This document shows positions 54,722 to 63,843 of a stretch of DNA of 64,000 nt, piece by piece. Each line of letters starts with the position of its first letter. Within the stretch, counting starts at the first letter, position 1. Source of the stretch: Rhizobium sp. RM (GTDB lineage: Bacteria > Pseudomonadota > Alphaproteobacteria > Rhizobiales > Rhizobiaceae); contig NZ_JACAWV010000020.1 in NCBI RefSeq assembly GCF_013390595.1, positions 153,032 to 217,031 on the forward strand, in the 5' to 3' direction. The notes beneath the pieces were generated by a model, which did no database searches, was not told the DNA's origin, and saw only the letters and a program-made list of their open reading frames with translations. The position numbers were made by a program, and so were the translations under genes.

Positions 54722-56443
54722 ATGCGAAGGCATCTATTAGCGACAACAGCAGGAATATTGTTGGCGATGGCGGGTTCCGCCTATGCTGGCATGGACGAGG
54801 CAAAGTCCTTTCTTGACAAGGAAGTCGGGGAGCTTTCGACGCTGACCCGCGCCGATCAGGAAAAGGAAATGCAATGGTTCATCGATGCGGCAAAGCCTTT
54901 TGCCGGCATGGACATCAAGGTGGTCTCTGAAACCATCACCACGCATGAATATGAATCGAAGGTTCTGGCGCCAGCCTTTACCGCCATCACCGGCATCAAG
55001 ATCACCCATGACCTGATTGGTGAAGGTGACGTTGTTGAGAAACTGCAGACGCAGATGCAGTCCGGCGAAAACATCTATGACGCCTATATCAACGATTCCG
55101 ATCTTATCGGTACACATTGGCGCTATCAGCAGGCGCGCAGCCTGACCGACTTCATGGCCAACGAAGGCAAGGACGTTACAAACCCCGGCCTGGACATCGA
55201 TGACTTCATAGGCAAGTCTTTCACAACGGCACCCGATGGAAAGCTCTATCAGTTGCCGGACCAGCAGTTCGCAAACCTTTACTGGTTCCGCTATGACTGG
55301 TTCAACGACGACAAAAACAAGGCGGATTTCAAGGCGAAATACGGCTACGATCTCGGCGTTCCAGTCAACTGGTCGGCATATGAAGACATTGCCGAATTCT
55401 TCACCGGCCGCGAGGTCGGTGGCAAGAAGGTCTATGGCCACATGGACTATGGCAAGAAGGACCCGTCGCTCGGTTGGCGCTTTACCGACGCGTGGCTGTC
55501 CATGGCTGGTAATGGCGACAAGGGTATTCCGAACGGCAAGCCGGTTGACGAATGGGGCATTAAGGTTGACGAAAAGTCACGTCCGGTCGGCTCGTGCGTC
55601 GCCCGCGGTGGTGACACCAACGGTCCAGCTGCCGTCTATTCGATCCAGAAATACCTGGACTGGATGAAGGCCTACGCTCCGGCTGCTGCTCAGGGCATGA
55701 CCTTCTCCGAATCCGGTCCTGTTCCATCGCAGGGTGAGATCGCCCAGCAGATGTTCACCTACACCGCCTTCACCGCCGACTTTGTGAAACCCGGTCTGCC
55801 GGTCGTCAACGAGGATGGAACGCCGAAGTGGCGTTTTGCTCCGAGCCCGCACGGCGTCTACTGGAAAGATGGTATGAAACTTGGCTATCAGGACGCCGGT
55901 TCATGGACGCTCATGAAATCGACACCTGACGATCGTGCCAAGGCCGCCTGGCTTTACGCACAGTTCGTGACCTCCAAGACAGTCGACGTCAAGAAGAGCC
56001 ACGTCGGACTGACCTTCATTCGCGAATCCAGTATCCGGGACAAGAGCTTCACGGAGCGCGCTCCGAAGCTTGGCGGTCTGGTCGAGTTCTATCGCTCGCC
56101 GGCCCGCGTGCAATGGTCGCCGACCGGTACGAACGTTCCGGATTATCCAAAGCTTGCGCAATTGTGGTGGCAGGCCATCGGCGATGCGTCTTCCGGTGCA
56201 AAGACCCCGCAGGAAGCGATGGACTCGCTTTGCGCAGAGCAGGAAAAGGTGCTGCAGCGTCTTGAGCGCGCCAAGGTCCAGGGTGAATTCGGGCCTGCGC
56301 TGGCGGAAGAGCACGACATCGAATACTGGAACAAGGACGCAGTTTCGAAGGGTAATCTGGCACCACAGCTGAAGATTGCCGACGAAAAGGAAAAGCCTGT
56401 TACCGTCAATTATGACGAACTGGTCAAAAGCTGGCAGAAGTAA
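54722..56443 (+). CDS. glpV: Glycerol ABC importer substrate-binding protein GlpV
   Basis: A 573-residue periplasmic binding protein with a signal peptide (MRRHLLATTAGILLAMAGSAYAG). It is much larger than typical sugar-binding proteins but matches its rhizobial family. Characteristic segments are FAGMDIKVVSETITTHEYESKVLAPAF, LPDQQFANLYWFRYDWF, DSLCAEQEKVLQRLERAKVQG and NYDELVKSWQK at the end. GGGAGGATATT precedes the ATG. Confidence 0.92.
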   Translation: MRRHLLATTAGILLAMAGSAYAGMDEAKSFLDKEVGELSTLTRADQEKEMQWFIDAAKPFAGMDIKVVSETITTHEYESKVLAPAFTAITGIKITHDLIGEGDVVEKLQTQMQSGENIYDAYINDSDLIGTHWRYQQARSLTDFMANEGKDVTNPGLDIDDFIGKSFTTAPDGKLYQLPDQQFANLYWFRYDWFNDDKNKADFKAKYGYDLGVPVNWSAYEDIAEFFTGREVGGKKVYGHMDYGKKDPSLGWRFTDAWLSMAGNGDKGIPNGKPVDEWGIKVDEKSRPVGSCVARGGDTNGPAAVYSIQKYLDWMKAYAPAAAQGMTFSESGPVPSQGEIAQQMFTYTAFTADFVKPGLPVVNEDGTPKWRFAPSPHGVYWKDGMKLGYQDAGSWTLMKSTPDDRAKAAWLYAQFVTSKTVDVKKSHVGLTFIRESSIRDKSFTERAPKLGGLVEFYRSPARVQWSPTGTNVPDYPKLAQLWWQAIGDASSGAKTPQEAMDSLCAEQEKVLQRLERAKVQGEFGPALAEEHDIEYWNKDAVSKGNLAPQLKIADEKEKPVTVNYDELVKSWQK

Positions 56444-56462
56444 TTTCTGACGGCACATTCTA

Positions 56463-56486
56463 ACCGGGGCGGCTTGCCGCCCCGGT
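56463..56486 (+). terminator. Perfect hairpin between glpV and glpK
   Basis: ACCGGGGCGGC-TT-GCCGCCCCGGT: an 11-bp perfect repeat 20 bases after the glpV stop. It is followed by CATTTGCATCTT, so there is no strong T tract. It is probably an attenuator or an mRNA 3' stabiliser, allowing partial read-through to glpK. Confidence 0.55.
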
Positions 56487-56513
56487 CATTTGCATCTTGA
56501 AGGGAGTGACATA

Positions 56514-58010
56514 ATGGGTGGGTATATTCTGGCGATCGACCAGGGAACGACATCAACGCGATCTATGGTTTTCGATCGCGATATGCGGGTCATCGGGGTC
56601 GGACAGCGAGAATTCCCCCAGCATTTCCCGGCATCTGGCTGGGTGGAGCATGAACCGGAAGATATCTGGAACAGTGTGGTGGAAACCATCCGCCTGGCGC
56701 TGGCAGACGCAGGTATCGGCGCCTCCGACATCGAGGCGATCGGCATTACCAATCAGCGCGAAACCACTGTTCTATGGGACAAAAATACCGGCGAGGCCGT
56801 CCATCGTGCCGTTGTCTGGCAGGATCGCCGCGCCGCGCCGGTGTGCGAGGAGTTGAAGAGACGCGGGCTGGAGCCGCTCTTTGCGAAAAAAACAGGGTTG
56901 CTTCTTGATCCTTATTTCTCGGGAACGAAGCTTTCATGGTTGCTCGACAGCGTAAGCGGTCTGCGTGAAAAGGCAGTCAATGGCGAGATATGCTTCGGCA
57001 CTGTCGACAGCTTTCTGATTTACCGTCTCACAGGTGGCCGACGTCACGTGACCGATGCCACGAATGCGTCGAGAACGTTGATCTACAACATCGAAGAAAA
57101 TGCCTGGGACGACGAACTCCTGTCCATTCTCGATATTCCACGCGCCATGCTGCCGGAGGTACTGGATTGTGCTGCCGATTTCGGCATCACGGACAAGGCT
57201 TTGTTCGGCGCTGAAATTCCGATCCTCGGCGTGGCAGGCGACCAGCAGGCGGCCGTCATCGGCAACGCCTGCTTCGAACCGGGCATGATGAAGTCGACCT
57301 ATGGTACCGGCTGCTTTGCGCTGCTCAATACAGGTACGGATCGCGTTGTATCGACCAACCGACTGCTGACCACCATCGCCTACCGGCTTAACGGTGTTAC
57401 GACCTACGCGCTCGAAGGGTCGATCTTCATTGCAGGCGCGGCGGTGCAGTGGCTGCGCGACGAACTCGGATTTATCTCAGTTGCGTCGGAGGTTAGTGCA
57501 CTTGCCGAAAAGGCGGATCCCAACCAGCGGGTTTATCTAGTTCCGGCGTTCACGGGACTCGGGGCACCTTACTGGGATGCGGAAGCGCGCGGCGCCATTT
57601 TCGGTTTGACGCGTGGAACCGGCCCGGCCGAGTTTGCGCGCGCAGCACTGGAAAGCGTCGCCTATCAGACCTTCGACCTGCTCGAGGCCATGCGCAAGGA
57701 TTGGGTAGGCGATAACGGCAAGACGGTTCTCAGGGTCGATGGTGGCATGGTTGCTTCCGACTGGACCATGCAGCGGCTTGCCGATGTTCTTGCCGCACCC
57801 GTCGACCGCCCGGTTTTTCTCGAAACGACGATTTTGGGAGCGGCATGGCTTGCAGCATCGCGTGCCGGTATCTGGCCGGATCAGGAAGGCTTTGCCGCGC
57901 ATTGGAAGCGTGACCGTCGCTTTACGCCCGATCTCGATGGCGCTGAACGCGAGCGTGCTATCGCCGGCTGGCGAGACAGCGTGAGCAGATGCCTGTCGCG
58001 ACCGGCATAA
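56514..58010 (+). CDS. glpK: Glycerol kinase
   Basis: A 498-residue FGGY kinase phosphorylating imported glycerol. [17 protein letters not shown] at the N-terminus, [42 protein letters not shown] and [17 protein letters not shown] are all typical. The ATG at 56514 follows AAGGGAGTGACATA. It is the last gene of the operon and converges with the next ABC cluster (18-base gap). Confidence 0.96.
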   Translation: MGGYILAIDQGTTSTRSMVFDRDMRVIGVGQREFPQHFPASGWVEHEPEDIWNSVVETIRLALADAGIGASDIEAIGITNQRETTVLWDKNTGEAVHRAVVWQDRRAAPVCEELKRRGLEPLFAKKTGLLLDPYFSGTKLSWLLDSVSGLREKAVNGEICFGTVDSFLIYRLTGGRRHVTDATNASRTLIYNIEENAWDDELLSILDIPRAMLPEVLDCAADFGITDKALFGAEIPILGVAGDQQAAVIGNACFEPGMMKSTYGTGCFALLNTGTDRVVSTNRLLTTIAYRLNGVTTYALEGSIFIAGAAVQWLRDELGFISVASEVSALAEKADPNQRVYLVPAFTGLGAPYWDAEARGAIFGLTRGTGPAEFARAALESVAYQTFDLLEAMRKDWVGDNGKTVLRVDGGMVASDWTMQRLADVLAAPVDRPVFLETTILGAAWLAASRAGIWPDQEGFAAHWKRDRRFTPDLDGAERERAIAGWRDSVSRCLSRPA

Positions 58011-58028
58011 CCAGGTTCATCATGCTTT

Positions 58029-58856
58029 TTAAGTCGACCGGCTCTTCCGGCCGACAGCTTCTCCAAGCGAGATGATCAGGGCGCAAATCGCGATGAGCAC
58101 AAGCGAGGCTGCCGAAGCTGCGGGCAAGTCAGTCCCGGTTTCGGAAACCTTGCTGTAGAGAACCAGTGGAAGAATGTTCACCTGTGTGCCGACAAGAGCG
58201 AGCGCTGTACCATAGGCTCCTACCGCCACGGAAGACGTCAGGCAGAACGCGGCCACGAGGCTTGGTGCGATCTGCGGCAGCATCACATCGACCATCGCGC
58301 GGCCATTACTGGCTCCAAGCGAACGCGCCGCAATCAGCTGGTTGCGGTCGAAATTACTGATGGCCGGAAGCACGATAAGGACAACGCGCGGGACGAGATA
58401 GTAAGAGTAGGCGAGCCCTAGGCCGAATGGTGAAAAAATGAAGCCCCCGACCACGGCTGGATCGAAGCCGAGTTCGGCAAGCAGCAGGGTTACGAAGCCC
58501 GAGCGCCCAAGCAAAAGAATAAAGCCATAGGCCACGATCAGCCCTGAAAATGTCAGCGGCAGAGAGAGAGCAATCAATGCGGCCATCTTAAGCCGCGGTG
58601 CTAGGCGGGCTAGGGCAAGAGCGACGCAAAAACCGACGATCAGGGAAAACAGGGGGGCGGCTGTTCCGAGAATCAGCGTTCCCTTTAATCCGTTCCAGAA
58701 GACCGGATCGTCGATCAATCGAACGAATGCGTTGCCGCTATCCGAAAATGCTCCAATCAGAACCGCACTGATGGGGAGGATAAAGAACAGGCCAAGGACT
58801 GTACAACCGGGCAAGGCGAACAGTGCGAGTGCTTTTTTGGAGGCACGAACGCCCAT
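58029..58856 (-). CDS. ABC importer permease (Fbp/PotB-like), subunit 1
   Basis: A 275-residue permease with six hydrophobic helices (first: LALFALPGCTVLGLFFILPISAV). The EAA loop is QLIAARSLGASNGRAMVDVMLPQI. ATG 58856 follows AGGAGAATTTCG; the frame opens 22 codons earlier without transmembrane character. It is the last of a leftward permease-ATPase-binding protein-permease operon resembling iron(III)/2-aminoethylphosphonate/polyamine importers. Substrate unknown. Confidence 0.85.
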   Translation of the reverse strand: MGVRASKKALALFALPGCTVLGLFFILPISAVLIGAFSDSGNAFVRLIDDPVFWNGLKGTLILGTAAPLFSLIVGFCVALALARLAPRLKMAALIALSLPLTFSGLIVAYGFILLLGRSGFVTLLLAELGFDPAVVGGFIFSPFGLGLAYSYYLVPRVVLIVLPAISNFDRNQLIAARSLGASNGRAMVDVMLPQIAPSLVAAFCLTSSVAVGAYGTALALVGTQVNILPLVLYSKVSETGTDLPAASAASLVLIAICALIISLGEAVGRKSRST

Positions 58857-58960
58857 CGAAATTCTCCTGATAGGGATGGTTGCCAGTTGCAGACCGACGT
58901 TGTCTGCCCGTTGGCGTGCCACCCGCCGCCTTCATTGCACGGCGAGTGGCTCAGGCGGTC

Positions 58961-60040
58961 TTACTGACCCAGAACGGCTTTGGCCCAACCGGCGTCAATT
59001 TCCGCCTTCTTGGCCGTTGCCTTGGCGATATCGAGCGGCTTGATCTGGGTGGCAGTCGGCATCTTGGCCGCGACAGCCTCAGGAAGCTTGATGTTGTTGA
59101 CGGAGGGGCGGACATAGCCTTCGGCAAAGATCTTCTGACCTTCGTCGCTCATGACGAAGTTCAGCCATAGCTTGCCTGCATTGGGATTCGGGCCGTTCTT
59201 GACCAGTGAAATCGCATAGGGGGCCGCGGCCGATGCCTCCTCGGGAATGACGACCTCGATGCCGTCTGCCATGCCATCCGTGAACTTCGCTTTCAGCCCA
59301 TCGTTTTCGTAGCCGATCCAGATCGGGATTTCACCCTTCAGGAACTGGGCGTAAGGCGTTGTGCCGACGGTGCGCAGGACATTGCCTGCCTTGCTGAGCT
59401 TGCCGAGATAGTCGATGCCAGGTGTCACGTTGTCCATGCTGCCGCCATTGCCGAAGCTTGCTGCGAAGGTGACAACCTGTCCCTGGCCGGTCGAACGTGG
59501 GTCCTGATAGACGATTGCATTCTTGTATTCGGGCTTAAGAAGGTCGGCCCAGGTTTTCGGAACGTTTTTAACGAGCTTGGTGTTGACGAGGAAGGCAACA
59601 CTTAGCGTGTGGACGGTGAACCACTGGCCATCAGTCGCACGAAGCGTCTCGGGCAAGCGGTCAAAGTTTGTTGGCTTGTAGCCTTCGACAACACCAGCCT
59701 TGGCGGCATCAAGCGCAGATGCGGCGAAGTAATAGGCCGTGTCGGCCTGCGGGCGGTTGCGGGATTTGTCGAGGGCAACAACTGTGGCTGCAGAGCCGAG
59801 ATCGTTATAGACCATCTCCACACCCGGGTAACGCTTCTGGAAAGCCTTGAACTGGCCTGCCCAGTTCGCCCATGTCGGGCCGGTGTCGAATGACACGACG
59901 AGACCTTCTTTCTGAGCTGCGTCATAAAGCGCTTTTTCACCCTGATAGAGTTCTGGGCCCTCAAAGGCGAGTGCGCTGGAGGCAAAGCTCAAGGCCATGG
60001 CGCCTGCGGCCATGGTTGTCATGAATTGGCGTCTGTTCAT
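58961..60040 (-). CDS. ABC importer periplasmic binding protein (Fbp-like)
   Basis: A 359-residue protein. The N-terminus MNRRQFMTTMAAGAMALSFASSALA is a signal peptide with a possible twin-arginine motif. The mature protein has the type II fold: GLVVSFDTGPTWANWAGQFKAFQKRYPGVEMVYNDLGS, RPQADTAYYFAAS, SVAFLVNTKLVKNVPKTWADLLKPEYKN and PNAGKLWLNFVMSDEGQKIFAE. The tyrosine pair expected of ferric-ion binders is not clear, so another anion or organic substrate is more likely. Confidence 0.85.
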   Translation of the reverse strand: MNRRQFMTTMAAGAMALSFASSALAFEGPELYQGEKALYDAAQKEGLVVSFDTGPTWANWAGQFKAFQKRYPGVEMVYNDLGSAATVVALDKSRNRPQADTAYYFAASALDAAKAGVVEGYKPTNFDRLPETLRATDGQWFTVHTLSVAFLVNTKLVKNVPKTWADLLKPEYKNAIVYQDPRSTGQGQVVTFAASFGNGGSMDNVTPGIDYLGKLSKAGNVLRTVGTTPYAQFLKGEIPIWIGYENDGLKAKFTDGMADGIEVVIPEEASAAAPYAISLVKNGPNPNAGKLWLNFVMSDEGQKIFAEGYVRPSVNNIKLPEAVAAKMPTATQIKPLDIAKATAKKAEIDAGWAKAVLGQ

Positions 60041-60063
60041 GGTCGTACCTTTTTTGCTGAAAT

Positions 60064-61101
60064 TCAGTTGGGGGGAAGAAGGCGTACTGCGTCTGGAGGG
60101 ACCTGCACGGATGTCACAGCCTCCCTCAGATGGGTTTCGAGGCGGATGAGGCCGCCCTGAACATTGAGATCGATGCGACGGATCGGACCGAGGTAACGAT
60201 CGGCGGCGACAACCCCGGAGAAGATGCTGGCGGAGGTCTGCGCATCAGCGTCGACTGCGGGAGTAATCCGTTCGGGACGAACGAACACGGTCACCGCTTC
60301 CCCCGGCGTGTGACCTTTGGTGTCGCAGCGGAGTGAGCCGATCTCGGTCTCAACCAACCCGTCGGCGGTGATCCTGCCCTTCCAGAGGTTCGATTGGCCG
60401 ACAAAAGCCGCCACATAAGCATTGGCTGGTGTTTCGTAAAGTTCCTGTGGGGTGCCGATCTGGATCAACCGACCGTCGCGCATCACGGCGATCTTATCGG
60501 CTATTGAAAGCGCCTCTTCCTGGTCGTGTGTCACGAGCAATGTCGCGATGCCTGAAGCGCGTTGAACGCGCAAAATCTCGTCGCGCATGTCTACACGCAG
60601 ATTGGCGTCGAGGGCCGAAAGCGGCTCGTCGAGAAGAAGGCCTTGAGGTTCGAACACCAGTGCGCGGGCAAGGGCAACGCGCTGCTGCTGTCCGCCTGAA
60701 AGCGCGGCGGGAACATCATCGGCCCGGTGGCTCATGCCGACACGATCCAGCATGTCGATTGCCCGCGTGCGCCTTTCAGCTTTGGTGATGCCGCGTACCT
60801 TCAACGGATAAGCGACATTTTCCCACAAGCGCATATGCGGAAAGAGCGCGTAGTTCTGAAAAACGACGCCAAGTCGCCTTGCCTCCGGAGAAAGTGCACT
60901 GACGTCGTTGCCATCAATGAGAATACGGCCATTGGACGGGCTGACGAAGCCAGCAAGCAGCCTCAGGATTGTCGATTTGCCAGAGCCCGAGGCACCTATG
61001 ATGGCAAGAAGCTCACCACGCCCGATCTCAAGTGAAAGATCGAAGATGCCGGTTTTTGCGCCCGGATAGGTGAAGCTGACGTTTTCATATGTGAGCGTCA
61101 T
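60064..61101 (-). CDS. ABC importer ATPase (PotA/FbpC-like)
   Basis: A 345-residue ATPase: P-loop AIIGASGSGKSTILRLLAG, Q-loop VVFQNYALFPHM, signature LSGGQQQRVALARAL, Walker B LLLDEPLSALDANLR, H-loop LVTHDQEEALSIADK and a C-terminal TOBE domain from about 275. ATG 61101 overlaps the permease stop (ATGA); the longer open frame runs through the permease gene and is not used. Confidence 0.9.
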   Translation of the reverse strand: MTLTYENVSFTYPGAKTGIFDLSLEIGRGELLAIIGASGSGKSTILRLLAGFVSPSNGRILIDGNDVSALSPEARRLGVVFQNYALFPHMRLWENVAYPLKVRGITKAERRTRAIDMLDRVGMSHRADDVPAALSGGQQQRVALARALVFEPQGLLLDEPLSALDANLRVDMRDEILRVQRASGIATLLVTHDQEEALSIADKIAVMRDGRLIQIGTPQELYETPANAYVAAFVGQSNLWKGRITADGLVETEIGSLRCDTKGHTPGEAVTVFVRPERITPAVDADAQTSASIFSGVVAADRYLGPIRRIDLNVQGGLIRLETHLREAVTSVQVPPDAVRLLPPN

Positions 61102-61883
61102 GCGGAAACTGCTTTCTTGTCGCCTGAAAACTTGGATGTGAGGCTGCTTGCCAGCGACGCGATGGCGGCGAGGAAAAGCAGCACGATGGTGGCCGCACAG
61201 GCAAAGCCAGTTGCGCCGTAAAAGGCTTGCAGAAGCACAACGGGGTAGGTGCGGGAGAGGAACCCGGAGATGAGGTTTGAAAGCTGAAATTCGCCAATCG
61301 ACAAAGCCGCAACAGTCAGCATGGATGACATCAGACTGGGGCCAAGCAGCGGAATGACGATGTCGCGAAGTCTGGGGAGGAAGGAGGCGCCAAGCGTGGA
61401 GGCGGCATGTTCGTATTCGTCCAGCCGCAACTGCTCCATGTCGGCGACAAGTGCCGTGACTGTGTAGGGCAGCGTCAAGACAAGATGACCTGCCGCCAGT
61501 AGCCAGAAGCTGCCAAGCCATGGGAGCGTGTCGGATGAAAAGACAAGGATGAAGCCGAAGGCAAGAACGAGATCAGGGACCGCAACCGGAAGCAATGTCA
61601 CCAGACGGGCCGCAAATCTGACACCGCCTCTGGCGCCCACCTGGATGGCATATGCAAAAGGCAGGCCGATCAAGATATTCAGGGCGCAGGTGACGCCGAC
61701 GATCTGCAGGCTGGTGATAAAGGCTCGGCGAAAACTGGGGTCCGCCATTACCTCCTCATACCAGCGCCAGGTGAAACCCGTCGGCAGAAGGGTGTTACTC
61801 CAGTTTTCGCCGAACGAGCCCAGTGCAAGCAAAAGCACGGGGGATACCAGAAAGATCAGATAGGCGATTGCAATGAAGGGCAA
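61098..61883 (-). CDS. ABC importer permease, subunit 2
   Basis: A 261-residue permease with six helices (first: AIAYLIFLVSPVLLLALGSF). The EAA loop is YEHAASTLGASFLPRLRDIVIPLL. The only suitable start is TTG at 61883 with AAGAGG upstream. It is the first gene of the importer operon and is followed without gap by the ATPase. Confidence 0.85.
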   Translation of the reverse strand: MPFIAIAYLIFLVSPVLLLALGSFGENWSNTLLPTGFTWRWYEEVMADPSFRRAFITSLQIVGVTCALNILIGLPFAYAIQVGARGGVRFAARLVTLLPVAVPDLVLAFGFILVFSSDTLPWLGSFWLLAAGHLVLTLPYTVTALVADMEQLRLDEYEHAASTLGASFLPRLRDIVIPLLGPSLMSSMLTVAALSIGEFQLSNLISGFLSRTYPVVLLQAFYGATGFACAATIVLLFLAAIASLASSLTSKFSGDKKAVSA

Positions 61884-61940
61884 GAGGGCAGCCTCTTAAG
61901 TGTTGCGGTTCGATGTCCGCCGCCCTTCTAGTGATGCGAT

Positions 61941-61958
61941 GTAATAGTTTGATGACAA
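61941..61958 (-). promoter_or_regulatory. Possible weak Pho-like box before the ABC importer
   Basis: On the minus strand TTGTCAT-CAAA-CTATTAC matches the PhoB repeat pattern at 11 of 14 positions, about 60 bases before the TTG start. Weak on its own; listed because a clear Pho box exists elsewhere in the window. Confidence 0.25.
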
Positions 61959-61970
61959 ATGGAAGAAAAC

Positions 61971-62597
61971 TTACAGATTAGAGAGAATCCGATTGGCGAT
62001 GCGTTCCAGCGCATCTTCAATGGTTTCTATGACTGGCACGCTCTCGACATGCGGAGCGCCGGCCATGGCAAGAACCAACCGGTTGAACTGCAGGCCCAGC
62101 GCCATTTCGGACAGGGTGCCGACGCCACCGCCGACAGCAACGAGCGCTATACACGCACGTGCAATAATGGCGTTACGAGCAGGACCTATGCCTGTGGCAA
62201 TCGGTATAGCAACGAAAGGGTTGGCTGCTTGCCATTCCTCATCCGGCAATATCCCGATTGGCAAGCCACCACGCGAAGCATGCCCCTCACATGCCGCTTC
62301 CATAACGCCATTCTTTCCGCCGCAGATCAGCTGCAGGCCGTGATCCGCCATTGCTGAGGCAAGTTGGTAGGCTGTCTGTCGCTGTTCAACGGTTGCGTCT
62401 CGGGGCCCGATGATGCCGATCGGAACCCGTTTGAGCAAGCGATGCCCGGCAAGACACTTCAAGGCTTCAAGTGGCGTTACGGTTGAACTGGAATTGTCGG
62501 GAGCATCGTTATCCAACCATTCCAAACGGGAAGGATCGAAGACTTTTCCAGCACCGTGCAGGCGTTTTTCCTGTGCGTTCCAGCGCAATTCCACCAT
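61971..62597 (-). CDS. SLOG/LOG-family protein (TIGR00725-like) with N-terminal extension
   Basis: A 208-residue Rossmann-like protein. VPIGIIGPRDATVEQRQTAYQLASAMADHGLQLICGG and LVAVGGGVGTLSEMALGLQFNRLV place it in the TIGR00725/SLOG group. The GGGVGTLSE motif replaces PGGxGTxxE of cytokinin-activating LOG enzymes, so that activity should not be assumed. About 60 extra N-terminal residues (VELRWNAQEKRLHGAGKVFDPSRLEW...) precede the fold. ATG 62597. It is divergent from the DeoR gene. Confidence 0.75.
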   Translation of the reverse strand: MVELRWNAQEKRLHGAGKVFDPSRLEWLDNDAPDNSSSTVTPLEALKCLAGHRLLKRVPIGIIGPRDATVEQRQTAYQLASAMADHGLQLICGGKNGVMEAACEGHASRGGLPIGILPDEEWQAANPFVAIPIATGIGPARNAIIARACIALVAVGGGVGTLSEMALGLQFNRLVLAMAGAPHVESVPVIETIEDALERIANRILSNL

Positions 62598-62670
62598 AAT
62601 GATTTTTGCTCCGTTCAATTCTTAAAACTGTCATGTAATTTGTAATATAAGTGACATTAATGGGAGTTTT
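62598..62670. promoter_or_regulatory. Divergent DeoR/LOG regulatory region
   Basis: AT-rich 73-base gap with TGTCA (62630-62634) and TGACA arms in ACTGTCATGTAATTTG ... AAGTGACATT. It is a candidate operator for the DeoR protein. Confidence 0.35.
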
Positions 62671-63462
62671 ATGACAAGAGATGACATGCCAGAGAATAGC
62701 GAGCTGACGCCCCGCCAGACCGAGATATTGCAACTGGTGGGGGAGCATGGATATGCAACGCTGGAGACCCTTTCTCAGCGCTTCGATGTTTCCGTACAAT
62801 CGATAAGGCGAGACATCATCCAACTCGATAAGCTCCGTTTGTTGCAACGCTTTCACGGCGGAGCGGGGCCTATGGATTCGACCGTTCGTCTTGGATATGC
62901 CGAAAAGACGATGCGGGCAGCGGCTGCCAAGAAGAGAATAGGACGTTTGGCCGCAAACTTGGTGCCTGATGGCGCAGCAATCTTCCTGGACGTCGGTACC
63001 ACCGTAGAAGCCGTCGCCAGTGCGCTCAAGGAACGCGCTATTCGTCTGCATGTCTTTACCAACAGTCTTGCTTGCGCGATGCTTCTGACCGGGGAACCCG
63101 ATCTGCACCTTCATGTCTTTGGTGGCTCTTCGCGCGGCGCTGACGGTTCACTTGTCGGTGCCAGAACACTGGCTGAGATCGAAACAATCCACTTCGATTT
63201 CGCATTCATCGGTTTTTCCGGCTTTGCGACGGATGGCACGATCCTCGACTACGATCTTGAAAAGATCGCAATTAAGCAGGCGGCAATGCGGCGTTCGGTC
63301 CAGTCAGTTCTGGTTGGTGATCATTCGAAGTTTGCTCGCAAGGCAATCGCGACCGTGGGGAGCCCCCGCGATTTCTCCCATCTTGTCACCGATCTTGCGC
63401 CTCCGGATTTTCTCCTGTCTTCTTTCGCCAAAGCAAAGCTCGAAGTCGTCGAGGCGGGTTGA
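62671..63462 (+). CDS. DeoR-family transcriptional regulator
   Basis: A 263-residue DeoR repressor: helix-turn-helix YATLETLSQRFDVSVQSIRRDIIQLDKL at 27-54, RFHGGAG, effector domain with IFLDVGTTVEAVASAL and VLVGDHSKFARKA. It resembles the GlpR and RhaR proteins of this window in layout but is clearly distinct. Divergent from the LOG-like gene and the ABC importer, which it probably controls. The effector is likely a sugar-phosphate-like metabolite. ATG 62671 is used; 62686 is possible. Confidence 0.88.
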   Translation: MTRDDMPENSELTPRQTEILQLVGEHGYATLETLSQRFDVSVQSIRRDIIQLDKLRLLQRFHGGAGPMDSTVRLGYAEKTMRAAAAKKRIGRLAANLVPDGAAIFLDVGTTVEAVASALKERAIRLHVFTNSLACAMLLTGEPDLHLHVFGGSSRGADGSLVGARTLAEIETIHFDFAFIGFSGFATDGTILDYDLEKIAIKQAAMRRSVQSVLVGDHSKFARKAIATVGSPRDFSHLVTDLAPPDFLLSSFAKAKLEVVEAG

Positions 63463-63843
63463 TGGATCTGACCTGCAAAACGGCACTGTAGCGTCTTGCA
63501 ACCACGTCAGGCGTTTTTCGTAGTTGCTGTTACGATCGCGGGCAATGCGTTCAAGCGGTGTGACTAATCGTCAAAGCATATGACTTGGAAGCAAGACCTT
63601 CCGCGATAAGTGAGCGATGATCCGTTCGGTTGCGCGTTGCGGGCTCTGCCACATAGATTGTTTCAATAATCGCAATTCATTCGCAATTATTATTGCAATT
63701 CTGTGCCGCGTTCGGTTGGGCTAGTTATAGCTCCAACAGAGACGCGACGGACACACCGGACAACACCAGAGCTACACCGGTCACGCCCAAGCGACAACGT
63801 TTCAACCCAGCCGCCTTTGGCCATCATTTTACGGAGAACCACC
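63463..63843. promoter_or_regulatory. Upstream region of the isochorismatase-like gene
   Basis: A 381-base gap without supported genes. Its right half holds the LysR-type box B and the shared word CGGACACACCGGA (63748-63760). The left half shows nothing notable. Confidence 0.5.
63671..63703. promoter_or_regulatory. Presumed LysR box, copy B (33 bp)
   Basis: Same outer sequences and length as copy A (17106-17138): GCAATTC repeats starting 23 bases apart, here with a central GCAAT-TATT-ATTGC inverted repeat. It lies 140 bases before the ATG of the downstream gene and in the same orientation relative to it as copy A. Confidence 0.65.

Noticed and set aside
60064..61521. 485-residue version of the ABC ATPase
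   Set aside because: The first 140 codons lie antiparallel to nothing but in another frame of the permease gene; the ATPase domain begins at 61101 with an ATGA junction.
61971..62597. LOG-type cytokinin-activating phosphoribohydrolase
   Set aside because: The motif is GGGVGTLSE, not PGGxGTxxE, and the protein has an extra N-terminal region; the activity cannot be assumed.
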